A DNA stretch of 10,474 nucleotides from Hyphomonadaceae bacterium (GTDB lineage Bacteria > Pseudomonadota > Alphaproteobacteria > Caulobacterales > Hyphomonadaceae): positions 1 to 10,474 of the forward strand of contig JAUYSA010000324.1 in NCBI GenBank assembly GCA_030696545.1, in the 5' to 3' direction. Below are positions 1 to 6,399 of this stretch, one piece after another. Below the pieces are notes generated by a model. It searched no databases. It saw only the letters and a program-made list of their open reading frames with translations, and had not been told where the DNA came from. Every line of letters begins with the position of its first letter. Position 1 is the stretch's first letter. The translations under genes were made by a program, and so were the position numbers.

Positions 1-38
1 CTGGAAGCGGGCCTTCTGGAAGCGGACCCTTGGTCCGC
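1..38. repeat. Short 15-bp tandem repeat plus small hairpin
   Basis: The 10-mer CTGGAAGCGG occurs at 1-10 and again at 16-25, giving two units of a 15-base period. Directly overlapping the second unit is a hairpin, GCGGACC (22-28) and GGTCCGC (32-38), with a three-base loop. Because the window begins here, the tandem array may extend further left. No function can be assigned from the sequence. Confidence 0.5.
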
Positions 39-40
39 GT

Positions 41-58
41 TCCCCGCGAAGGCGGGGA
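41..58 (+). repeat. REP-like palindrome, left copy
   Basis: TCCCCGC (41-47) and GCGGGGA (52-58) form a perfect 7-bp stem around GAAG, followed by TCCAG. This GC-rich hairpin followed by TCCAG resembles the intergenic REP palindromes common in many proteobacteria. The copy at 103-120 is its inverted partner. REP hairpins are usually spread by RAYT transposases encoded elsewhere and can act as transcript-stabilising or attenuating stems. No RAYT gene is in this window. Confidence 0.65.
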
Positions 59-102
59 TCCAGACTCACTGAGCAAGAAGAAGCCTAACCGTCAGCACTG
101 GA

Positions 103-120
103 CCCCCGCCTTCGCGGGGG
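103..120 (-). repeat. REP-like palindrome, right inverted copy
   Basis: CCCCCGC (103-109) and GCGGGGG (114-120) form a 7-bp stem around CTTC, preceded by CTGGA. Read on the minus strand this is the same hairpin and flank (loop GAAG, then GTCCAG) as the element at 41-58, so the two copies face in opposite directions with 44 bases between them. That is the arrangement of a BIME, a paired REP unit. Confidence 0.65.
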
Positions 121-355
121 ACGCGGTGGAGAGAGCTGAGATGGTGGCATAGACCGAACACACTTCCGCGGAATCCAAAACGCACAAACCTCGACACATC
201 AACCCACTAACCCGCGCCAGCTGGGGGATAGAGAATCCTCCATCCCCACCCCAACCAACCTGAGTGATAATGCGCATGTCGCCTCCGCATGGAGGGCAGT
301 CGCGATGTTCAACGGCGCGGAGGCGATGCGATCGAGCGGTCTGGTCCGGCGGAAT

Positions 356-480
356 GCTGTTTGTACAGCCAACGCACGGAGTAATCGGCGAGGTGCTCCG
401 GCCCACGCCGTCACAGGGACTGGGTGAGAACACCCCAGCCTTTCCGTCGCCGGCCTGGGGTCCAAGAGGTGAAATACCTC
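356..480 (+). other. Cluster of small hairpins, possible structured RNA
   Basis: Four simple stems follow one another: GCTGT/ACAGC (356-360/365-369), CGGCG/CGCCG (386-390/406-410), ACCCCAG/CTGGGGT (432-438/455-461) and GAGGT/ACCTC (466-470/476-480). Together with the long stem at 508-599 they make about 245 bases of foldable sequence with no coding potential, which could be a non-coding RNA. Short stems also arise often by chance in DNA this rich in G and C. I recognise no conserved signature of tmRNA, RNase P, 6S, SRP RNA, or the cobalamin or SAM riboswitches. Confidence 0.25.
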
Positions 481-507
481 CGTGAAACAGCTGGCGGATA
501 ACGATCG

Positions 508-599
508 CGGGGGCGCGGGATGTTGCGTTTTCCTTTTACTGCCGGTAGCCGCTCAACCGAGCGGATGCCCAAACCACGCGGGGCCATCCCGCGTCCCCG
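508..599. repeat. Long imperfect stem with inner hairpin
   Basis: Positions 508-522 and 585-599 are complementary over 15 bp: 14 Watson-Crick pairs and one G-T, at 513/594. Inside the intervening 62 bases is a second perfect stem, CCGCTC (549-554) and GAGCGG (559-564), with an AACC loop. A further small hairpin, CCCTC/GAGGG (601-605/610-614), follows directly. The length and near-perfection of the outer stem make chance unlikely. It could be a structured RNA, a REP-like intergenic element or a small mobile element without genes. No function can be assigned. Confidence 0.5.
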
Positions 600-680
600 G
601 CCCTCCTTTGAGGGCGGAGCTACAGCATCCCGTAGGGCGAGCGCGCCCGTGCGAATGAGAGATCACGTCTGCCGCACCAT

Positions 681-814
681 CCCCCTCCGTCTCGCTGACT
701 ACGTCAGCGATCCACCTCCCCCTGCTACGCAGGTGGAGGACAAGACCGAGGGGAAGTCCTCCACCGCCGAAGGCGGGGGAGGTGGATCGCGGCGAAGCCG
801 CGAGACGGAGGGGG
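681..814. repeat. Large nested palindrome (134 bp, cruciform-like)
   Basis: The outer arms 681-695 and 800-814 are a perfect 15-bp inverted repeat, and the next arms 707-722 and 775-790 are a perfect 16-bp inverted repeat. The inner arms 732-740 and 757-765 pair perfectly over 9 bp around a 16-base apex. Between these stems sit side hairpins: 694-708 and 722-732 with TAC loops on the left, 764-776 and 788-802 with GAA loops on the right. The whole unit can therefore fold as a long branched stem on either strand. It resembles the GC-rich intergenic repeats of Caulobacterales-type genomes or a MITE-like element. I see no obvious target-site duplication and no transposase. Confidence 0.75.
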
Positions 815-963
815 CTCTCGCCAGCAAGCGCCATTCGTCGCTAAAAGCCGAGACACGGAACGTGCGATGGACAGAACGAAAGCAATCCCAACCGTCAGCA
901 TCTCCAAAAGCGGTTATGGCCGCCCCTCACACCGACAGGGGTTCCCCGTCACGGCGTCGCGAT

Positions 964-991
964 TTGCTAGCGCGCCTAAAGCCCGTATAGA
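964..991 (+). promoter_or_regulatory. Candidate promoter for dienelactone hydrolase gene
   Basis: TTGCTA (964-969) and TATAGA (986-991) are separated by 16 bases, a reasonable match to a housekeeping-sigma promoter. It would start transcription near 998, about 50 bases before the ATG at 1048. A ribosome-binding site AGGGAGA lies at 1034-1040. This is a match by eye only. Confidence 0.4.
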
Positions 992-1047
992 TTGCCCACA
1001 GCTCGGCGGGGACAACAGCCAGCGCAGCACGACAGGGAGAGACGACC

Positions 1048-1926
1048 ATGTGTGACGAGCATACCGAACACGACAATGAAGAAGGTTTCGACGCTGGCCG
1101 GCTCTCGCGGCGCGGCTTTGGCGTGATGTCGATGGCGGCGCTCGCCGCCTGCACGACCAGCCCGGAAAATCCCGCCACGATCGTGGAGCGTGAAGTCCAG
1201 ATCACCACGCCGGATGGCGTGATCGACGCGCACTACGCAGCTCCGTCGTCGGGCAAGCACCCGGCTGTTCTGGTGTGGCCGGATATCATGGGCCTGCGCC
1301 CCGCTTTCCGCCTGATGGGCAAGCGCCTCGCGGAGTCGGGCTACGCCGTGCTCACGGTGAACCCGTTCTATCGTCTGGCCAAGGGTCAGGTGTTCGACGC
1401 GACGACCGAGAAGTTCTCCGATCCGCCGGTGCGCCAGCGCCTCGTCGCCCTCATGGGCCCGACGGTCGGCGATCCCGAGAACACGCGGAAGGACGCCGTC
1501 GCTGCTGTCGCCTGGCTCGACAAGCAGAAGGAAGTCGACACCTCCAAGGGTATCGGCACGACCGGCTACTGCATGGGCGGTCCGCTGGTGATGCGCACGA
1601 TGGCGTTCGTGCCGAACCGCGTCACAGCCGGCGGCTCGTTCCACGGCGGCGGTCTGGCGACAGCTGCGCCGACCAGCCCGACCCTGCTAGTGCCGCAGAT
1701 GAAGGCGAAGGCCGTGCTGATCGCCGTCGCGCAGAACGACGACAAGCAGGACACGACGGTGAAGGAAAAAGTGAAAGCCGCCTTCGACGCGCAGAAAATT
1801 CCGGCGGAAGTCGAAGTCTATGCCGCTGACCATGGCTGGTGCCCGCCCGACAGCCAGGTGTTCAACCAGGCTGAAGCCGATCGCGCCTGGAGCCGCCTGC
1901 TGGCGACGTTCAAGGCCGGCCTCTAG
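1048..1926 (+). CDS. Dienelactone hydrolase family protein, Tat-exported lipoprotein
   Basis: This 292-residue protein has an alpha/beta-hydrolase fold of the dienelactone hydrolase (DLH) family. The nucleophile is Cys175 in GYCMGG. The likely acid is Asp231 or Asp232 in AQNDD, and the histidine is His262 in ADHGW. This Cys-Asp-His triad is characteristic of DLH, which opens dienelactone rings during aromatic breakdown, although many relatives act on other esters or lactones. The N-terminus carries SRRGFG (twin Arg 21-22) and then a hydrophobic run ending in LAAC (32-35). This suggests Tat export and lipid attachment at Cys35, so the mature enzyme would be periplasmic and membrane-anchored. 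The ATG is supported by AGGGAGA seven bases upstream. It is a single-gene unit with a terminator behind it. The family is sure; substrate and export are inferred. Confidence 0.88.
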   Translation: MCDEHTEHDNEEGFDAGRLSRRGFGVMSMAALAACTTSPENPATIVEREVQITTPDGVIDAHYAAPSSGKHPAVLVWPDIMGLRPAFRLMGKRLAESGYAVLTVNPFYRLAKGQVFDATTEKFSDPPVRQRLVALMGPTVGDPENTRKDAVAAVAWLDKQKEVDTSKGIGTTGYCMGGPLVMRTMAFVPNRVTAGGSFHGGGLATAAPTSPTLLVPQMKAKAVLIAVAQNDDKQDTTVKEKVKAAFDAQKIPAEVEVYAADHGWCPPDSQVFNQAEADRAWSRLLATFKAGL

Positions 1927-1950
1927 GTCAGGCTCTGTTGATGTAACTGG

Positions 1951-1981
1951 AAACGCGGCTCGCTCAGCGGGCCGCGTTTTT
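1951..1981 (+). terminator. Rho-independent terminator after DLH gene
   Basis: AAACGCGGC (1951-1959) pairs with GCCGCGTTT (1971-1979), 9 bp, and CGC/GCG inside the loop can extend the stem. A run of five T follows on the + strand (1977-1981). It lies between two convergent genes. On the minus strand the stem is followed only by TTTCC, so it could serve the opposing gene less efficiently. Confidence 0.8.
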
Positions 1982-1986
1982 CACAT

Positions 1987-2847
1987 TCAGCGGGCAGCGT
2001 TCTTCACGAAGTCTTCCAGGTAATCACCCTCGACCTTGTCCGGCTCACCCGAGAACCACGCGCCGCGAATGTGCCGGCGAATGGCGCTGGCGTCAGTGGC
2101 GGAAGCGGCCGAGTGCCACAGATAGGCGTCGTGAAACAGCACGTCGCCATCGTCGCAATAGATCGCAACCTCGCCGGGCACTTTCTCGAACCCAAGCGGC
2201 ATCGCAAAGGGCGGCTCGGCCGTCGTATGTCCGCCGCTGGCGCGCGAGCCTTCGGGCAGGGCGATGTTGTTCGCATTGCGGAAGGGCGCAGGCGTCGCCC
2301 AGCGATGGCTGCCCGGAACAACGCGCAGGAAGCCGTTTGCGGGGCTGGTCCCGTCGATGTGGATCGTGAAGGCGGCGCTGGGCCACACATCCAGCTGCGG
2401 CCCGCTCTGCCAGTCGCTGTGCCAGCCGATACGCTTGTACCCCGACGCCACATCCGATCGCGCGTCCTGATAGACCACACCAAAGCGCGAATGCTCGCGT
2501 AAGTGCCCGCCCGGTATCCAGCGCTCCATCAGCGATGTGATCGCCGGATGCAGCACCGCCGCGCGCGTTCGTGGTGCAATCTGCGTGATGTACTGCACAT
2601 AGTTGGCGAACCGCGTACCAACCGCATCGTCGGTCAGGATGGAGTTGCCGTGCTTCTCCGCCAGCTCGCCATTGGCCACGCGCGTTTGCGCTTCAGCGCA
2701 TTCGGCCAGCATCGCTGAAAGGTCCGCAGGTTCATACAGGCCGCGCAGAATGGCGAAGCCGTGCGCGCGGAAAAAATCGTCGAGATCGTCCAGCCTGTCC
2801 TCGCGGAACACGCCAAAGTCCGGATCGATGCTGAGAGAGCCCTTCAT
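1987..2847 (-). CDS. Phytanoyl-CoA dioxygenase (PhyH) family protein
   Basis: This 286-residue protein is likely a non-heme Fe(II)/2-oxoglutarate-dependent oxygenase of the PhyH family. The iron-binding triad is visible as His143 and Asp145 in GWHSDWQ and the distal His245 in LWHSAA. Arg257/Arg258 in AIRRH is placed to bind 2-oxoglutarate. The stretch NGFLRVVPGSHRW (about 171-183) is the usual PhyH strand before the distal His. Such enzymes hydroxylate acyl-CoAs, amino acids or small natural products; the substrate cannot be told here. The frame stays open upstream to 3138, but that extension has shadow-like composition and overlaps the transporter gene. I chose the ATG at 2847, which is preceded directly by AGAGGGG, an unusually close spacing. 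It is transcribed divergently from the transporter. Confidence 0.85.
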   Translation of the reverse strand: MKGSLSIDPDFGVFREDRLDDLDDFFRAHGFAILRGLYEPADLSAMLAECAEAQTRVANGELAEKHGNSILTDDAVGTRFANYVQYITQIAPRTRAAVLHPAITSLMERWIPGGHLREHSRFGVVYQDARSDVASGYKRIGWHSDWQSGPQLDVWPSAAFTIHIDGTSPANGFLRVVPGSHRWATPAPFRNANNIALPEGSRASGGHTTAEPPFAMPLGFEKVPGEVAIYCDDGDVLFHDAYLWHSAASATDASAIRRHIRGAWFSGEPDKVEGDYLEDFVKNAAR

Positions 2848-3034
2848 CCCCTCTGGCGACCACGACTGGCGACATTTTGCAACGGGGTGCGCAACCGCAG
2901 GGCGCTCAACGCCCCAGGCGGTCAGCTTGCGTGCAGGATGGCGTTGGCGCGCCCCGGAATGCGCGAGGGCTGTCGCCGCGAGCGGTAATGGGCCAAGAGG
3001 TGTGCGGGGCAAGTCAGCGTCGGCAAGGGCGGGC
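2848..3034. promoter_or_regulatory. Divergent intergenic region, PhyH / nucleoside transporter
   Basis: These 187 bases separate two divergently transcribed starts and must hold the promoter of at least one of them. I find no well-spaced -35/-10 pair by eye on either strand. The transporter start at 3035 has AAGGGCGGG just upstream as a ribosome-binding site. Confidence 0.35.
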
Positions 3035-4315
3035 ATGGGCTTTTCGATCGACAATCTACGCAGCCTTGGCGGCGTCGCGTTCGTGTTCGCCATCGCCTGG
3101 GCGTTGTCGGATAATCGCGCGAAGTTTCCATGGCGCATCGTTGCCGTCGCGCTGGGACTTGAAATCGTGCTGGCGGTATCGATGTTTGCGCTGCCGCCGC
3201 TGCGCGCCCTGCTGGCCGGCGTTTCGGCGGGGATTGACGGGTTGCAGGCCGCGACGCTGGAGGGTTCGCGTTTCGTGTTCGGCTATTTGGCGGGCGGCGC
3301 GACGCCCTATGCGCTCACCGCGCCCGAAAACAGCACTGTTCTGGCCTTTGGCGTGCTGCCGCTGATCATTGTGGTGTCGGCGCTGTCAGCCCTGTTGTGG
3401 CGTTGGGGTGTGCTGGAATGGGCGTGCAGGGGGCTGGGCTTCCTGTTGCGCAAGACGATGGGCATAGGCGGCGCCCTCGGTCTCGCCACTGGCGCCAACA
3501 TCTTCCTCGGCATGGTGGAGGCGCCGCTGGTCGTGCGGCCCTACCTCGCCCAGATGTCGCGCGCGGACCTGTTCGTGATCATGACCACCGGCATGGCGAC
3601 CATCGCAGGCACGGTGATGGCTCTTTATGCCTCATTCCTGGGCGGCACATCTCCCGATGCAGCCGGGCATATCCTGGTGGCGTCATTCATGGCGGCTCCA
3701 GGCTCGATCGCCATCGCCCGCGTGATGATGCCTGCCGGGGCGGAGCAGGGCGCGGCCGCGATGGAGCGAGCGCCAAAACTCTATCGCTCGTCGATGGATG
3801 CCTTCGCGCGCGGCGTGCAGGATGGCGTCAACATGCTCATAGCCGTCGTGGCGATGTTGCTGGCGGCCGTTGCGTTCGTTGCGCTGGTCAACATCATCCT
3901 CGCAGCCGCGCTGCCCGAGATCGGCGGGTCGGAGCTGACGATCGGCCGCGTGTTCGGCTGGATATTCTCGCCCTTCATGTGGATGCTGGGCATCCCCTGG
4001 CATGACGCCCTGCCAGCGGGCGAACTGATGGGCACGAAGACCGCCCTCAACGAGCTGATCGCTTATCTCGACATGTCGCGGCTGGCGTCCGACGCGATCG
4101 AGCCGCGCACACGGCTCATGATGATCTATGCGCTGTGCGGCTTTGCGAACTTCGCATCAGTCGCCATCATGATCGGCGGCCTGAGCTCGATCTGCCCCGA
4201 GCGGCGCGACGATTTCGCCGATCTGGGCCTCAAAAGCCTGCTCGCGGGAACGCTGACCAACATGCTCAGCGCTGCGTTGATCGGCCTTGCGCCGCTGGCG
4301 CTGCTGCAGCTCTAG
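3035..4315 (+). CDS. Concentrative nucleoside transporter (CNT/NupC family)
   Basis: This 426-residue inner-membrane protein belongs to the CNT family, which imports nucleosides by symport with Na+ or H+. The conserved substrate-site signature runs from Gly153 (GANIFLG, then VEAPLVVRPYL). Other family blocks are MATIAGTVMALYA, FSPFMWMLGIPW, MGTKTALNELIAY (Asn339-Glu340) and CGFANFASVAIMIGGL near the C-terminus. Several long hydrophobic segments fit the multi-span topology, and the length matches the roughly 400-residue bacterial members. I chose the ATG at 3035 because the N-terminal family sequence begins there and AAGGGCGGG precedes it. The frame is open further upstream, but that part is antisense to the PhyH gene. 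The stop touches the stop of the convergent DUF1801 gene with no gap. The cation and nucleoside preference are not known. Confidence 0.92.
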   Translation: MGFSIDNLRSLGGVAFVFAIAWALSDNRAKFPWRIVAVALGLEIVLAVSMFALPPLRALLAGVSAGIDGLQAATLEGSRFVFGYLAGGATPYALTAPENSTVLAFGVLPLIIVVSALSALLWRWGVLEWACRGLGFLLRKTMGIGGALGLATGANIFLGMVEAPLVVRPYLAQMSRADLFVIMTTGMATIAGTVMALYASFLGGTSPDAAGHILVASFMAAPGSIAIARVMMPAGAEQGAAAMERAPKLYRSSMDAFARGVQDGVNMLIAVVAMLLAAVAFVALVNIILAAALPEIGGSELTIGRVFGWIFSPFMWMLGIPWHDALPAGELMGTKTALNELIAYLDMSRLASDAIEPRTRLMMIYALCGFANFASVAIMIGGLSSICPERRDDFADLGLKSLLAGTLTNMLSAALIGLAPLALLQL

Positions 4316-4744
4316 CTATTTCTTCGCCCTCGGCCTTTTCGCGGCTGCTTTCTTCACTGCGGCGCGATGCGCGCGCTCATCAGCAATCTCGAGGTTCTGG
4401 GCGAGGCGGGCCTTCACCAGCTTTTTCACAAGCGCGGCCGGGATAGGCTTGTCCGGCTGGAAGTGCATCGTGCCCGACGACGTGGCCAGCGCCGCAGCCT
4501 CGGGAATGGTCGCGATCAGGGTTGAGCTCATCGGGAAGAAGCTGAGATGGTTCTTGAAGGCGCCATAGGCCACGAGATGGCCGTGAAGCTTGAAGGTCGG
4601 CTGGCCGTAGCTGATGGTTTCCTCAGCGCCGGGCGCGGCAGCTAGGATCTGCGCCCGCAATTTATCCAGCGCCGCCCGGCGGACCGGATCCAACCGCGCC
4701 AGCCACGACTCGACATTCGCGGCGACCGGAACTCCACGCATCAT
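4316..4744 (-). CDS. DUF1801 / YdhG-like small protein
   Basis: This 142-residue protein has the DUF1801 (YdhG/YjbR/CyaY-like) fold. The recognisable features are ISYGQPTFKLHG, then AFKNHLSFFP, and a later FQPDKPIPAALVKKLV block. Some relatives in Bacillus have been described as iron chaperones, but most have no known role, so no function is claimed. The C-terminus is a basic, alanine-rich tail ending in KRPRAKK, which might bind nucleic acid. The ATG at 4744 has GTGGGGG just upstream. A GTG at 4756 would lengthen it by four residues, and a second ATG follows at 4741. It begins two bases after the FkbM-like gene ends, so it is probably the third gene of the lysR-led unit. Confidence 0.8.
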   Translation of the reverse strand: MMRGVPVAANVESWLARLDPVRRAALDKLRAQILAAAPGAEETISYGQPTFKLHGHLVAYGAFKNHLSFFPMSSTLIATIPEAAALATSSGTMHFQPDKPIPAALVKKLVKARLAQNLEIADERAHRAAVKKAAAKRPRAKK

Positions 4745-4746
4745 GA

Positions 4747-5469
4747 CTACCCCCACGAACAGACGATGTTGTCGACCGAACCATGCTCCAGAATGTTCTC
4801 AGACAGAAAGACATAGGGATCGGTCAGCGGCTTGCGGCCCTCCTGCGTGATCACCTCGACCTTCGGGAAAATGCGCATGATCGTGTCGATGGCGTCGCGC
4901 GGGTTCACGCGGCCGAAGTTGGAGAGGCAAAGCGTGTTGAACTCCATCACCACCGTGGGGCGAGTGGCGAGAACGGCAGGAGCGGATTGCAACACAGCCA
5001 TCTCGAATCCTTCGACATCGATCTTCACCAGCGTGGGCATCCCGTGCTGGGCGGCGATGGAATCGAGGCTGATCGAATTCATCGTGGTGCGCTTGAGATA
5101 GTCATGCCCCTGCGGTTCATCGCCCGGAGTGACCGATGTGGAGCTTTTACTGGCAACCGTGTTGGTTAGGAATGTTCGCGGTGCGCCATCGGGGCCGATC
5201 AGCGCCCTGATGCATACTGCGCGCTAGCCAAGCCTATGAGAGAGCGTGGCGAAAGACTCCGGCTCCGGCTCGATCGCTATGACGCGGCTAGCCAGCGGCA
5301 GAAGCGCTTCGGAAACCTCGCCGACATTGGCGCCAACGTCGTAGAACACGCCGCCATTGATCAGCTTCCTGCATTCTCGGATGACCATATCGGCTTCGTC
5401 GATCCGGGTTCCGCGCAGGCGCTTTGCGATGCCGAAGCCAAAGCCCCGGAAAGGCTTCTGCTGATGCAC
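4747..5469 (-). pseudogene. FkbM-family methyltransferase interrupted by in-frame TAG
   Basis: The frame runs for 240 codons and reads as a complete FkbM-type SAM-dependent methyltransferase except for one TAG at codon 82 (5224-5226). Before the stop are SAM motif I, FYDVGANVG (Asp44 to Gly50), and the acidic strand VIAIEPEP. After the stop, in the same frame without indel, come RAVCIRALIGPDG, then LVKIDVEGFEMAVLQSA (Asp151, Glu153), VVMEFN and the C-terminal VDNIV. Both halves are needed for the fold, so the product is probably inactive unless the stop is suppressed or is a sequencing error. FkbM enzymes O-methylate sugars, polyketides or lipids. The GTG start at 5469 follows the lysR stop with no gap, and AGGGG lies five bases upstream. 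A restart at the ATG at 5082 would lack the SAM-binding half. Confidence 0.82.
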
Positions 5470-6399
5470 CTACACCCCTATGACTTCGCCGGCCTGCGCT
5501 TCCGATTTCAACCATGCCATGAAGGTGCGGGCGAGCTTCGAGGGCGTGCGCCATTTCGGATAGACGATCCAGTAGGCGAAATCGATGTCGCTGGCGCCGT
5601 CCGCAAACGGCGCGATCAGGCGGCCGCGTTCGAGGTCGCCGGACGCGATCGCGAACTTGGCTAGCGCAACGCCGCGCCCGGCGGCAGCTGCTTCGACCAC
5701 CAGCGACGACTGCGTGAAGCGGGGGCCGCGATTGCCATCTACGGTCGTCACGCCACGCGCCTTGAGCCATGCATTCCAGTCTGGCCGCGAAGGGTCGTTC
5801 TCTGGGCTCTCGTCATGCAGGAGGACGTGATGGCTGAGATCGGCCGGCCCACGCAGCGGGTGCGGCCCGGCCATCAGATCGGGCGAGCAGACGGGCAGCA
5901 CGGATTCCGACATGATCTTGTCGGAACGCAGGCCTTCATAAATGCCCTTGCCGTGTCGAATGGCGAGATCAATGTCCGACGAATTGAAGTCGGTCATTGC
6001 GATGTCGGCCGACACCCAGACTTCCGCTTCCGGGTTCAGCTCCTGGAATTTCTCCAGCCGCGGCGCCAGCCATTTGGCGGCGAAGGACGGCGCGGACGAG
6101 ATCATCAGCCTGTCGCGCCGGGCGGGTGCGCGCATGTGGTGGACGGCCTCGGACATCATCTCGAAGGCTGATGTCAGCAGGGGCAGGGCGGCCTGTCCGG
6201 CATCTGTGAGTAAAACCTGACGCCCGGTGCGGCGGAACAGGGGGGCGCCGGCGAACTCTTCAAGCTGGCGAATCTGCTGCGAGATGGCGCCGGGGGTTAC
6301 GTTCAGCTCCTCGGCCGCCCGCGTGAACGACAGATGGCGTGCTGCAGCCTCGAAGGCGCGCAGGGCGTTGAGAGCGGGAAGGCGATCTTCCTGGGCCAT
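5470..6399 (-). CDS. LysR-family transcriptional regulator, GcvA-like
   Basis: This 309-residue protein is a LysR-type regulator. An N-terminal winged helix-turn-helix (about residues 7-65) contains LSFTRAAEELNVTPGAISQQIRQLEE and PLFRRTGRQVLLTDAG. The effector-binding domain follows from about residue 92, with the GcvA-type SDIDLAIRHGKG strand and a late AAAAGRGVALAKF. The start PALNALRAFEAAARHLSF is typical of the GcvA subgroup, not of CysB. It is divergent from the sulfite-reduction operon with 193 bases between starts, the classical layout for a LysR protein controlling its neighbour. It is also followed by the methyltransferase and DUF1801 genes. Which of these it regulates is inference. 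The ATG at 6399 has only a weak upstream purine stretch (AAAGAGAAAA). Confidence 0.9.
   Translation of the reverse strand: MAQEDRLPALNALRAFEAAARHLSFTRAAEELNVTPGAISQQIRQLEEFAGAPLFRRTGRQVLLTDAGQAALPLLTSAFEMMSEAVHHMRAPARRDRLMISSAPSFAAKWLAPRLEKFQELNPEAEVWVSADIAMTDFNSSDIDLAIRHGKGIYEGLRSDKIMSESVLPVCSPDLMAGPHPLRGPADLSHHVLLHDESPENDPSRPDWNAWLKARGVTTVDGNRGPRFTQSSLVVEAAAAGRGVALAKFAIASGDLERGRLIAPFADGASDIDFAYWIVYPKWRTPSKLARTFMAWLKSEAQAGEVIGV

Larger units (their letters stand above)
1..1047. other. Gene-free region rich in inverted repeats
   Basis: I find no convincing coding region in this first kilobase. The open frames present are short, overlap each other on both strands, have arginine/proline/serine-rich compositions typical of chance frames in GC-rich DNA, and match no family I know. 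Several run straight through palindromes. What the region does hold is a series of inverted repeats, most listed separately: two REP-like hairpins, a run of small hairpins, a long stem and a large nested palindrome. The two stretches with nothing notable beyond weak hairpins are about 121-350 and 815-960. A possible promoter for the dienelactone hydrolase gene lies near the right end. Confidence 0.7.

Noticed and set aside
41..120. Repeats as a possible CRISPR array
   Set aside because: Only two copies, in opposite orientation and without regular spacers or cas genes; they are REP-like.
520..990. 156-codon open frame on the + strand
   Set aside because: It runs through the long stem and the 134-bp palindrome, is Arg/Ser/Pro-rich and resembles no protein family.
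1..1047. tRNA, tmRNA, RNase P, 6S or SRP RNA, or cobalamin/SAM riboswitch
   Set aside because: No T-loop consensus, tag-peptide sequence or conserved core motif of these families could be found on either strand by eye.
2603..3034. N-terminal extension of the nucleoside transporter frame
   Set aside because: It is antisense to the PhyH gene, has Ser/Arg-rich chance composition, and the family sequence with a good ribosome-binding site starts at 3035.
2848..3138. 97-residue N-terminal extension of the PhyH frame
   Set aside because: Arg/Pro/Ala-rich sequence without family similarity, overlapping the transporter start. The PhyH domain begins just after the ATG at 2847.
5224..5226. TAG read as a sense codon (stop-codon reassignment)
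   Set aside because: Several neighbouring genes end with TAG at the expected C-terminus, so amber functions as a stop in this genome.
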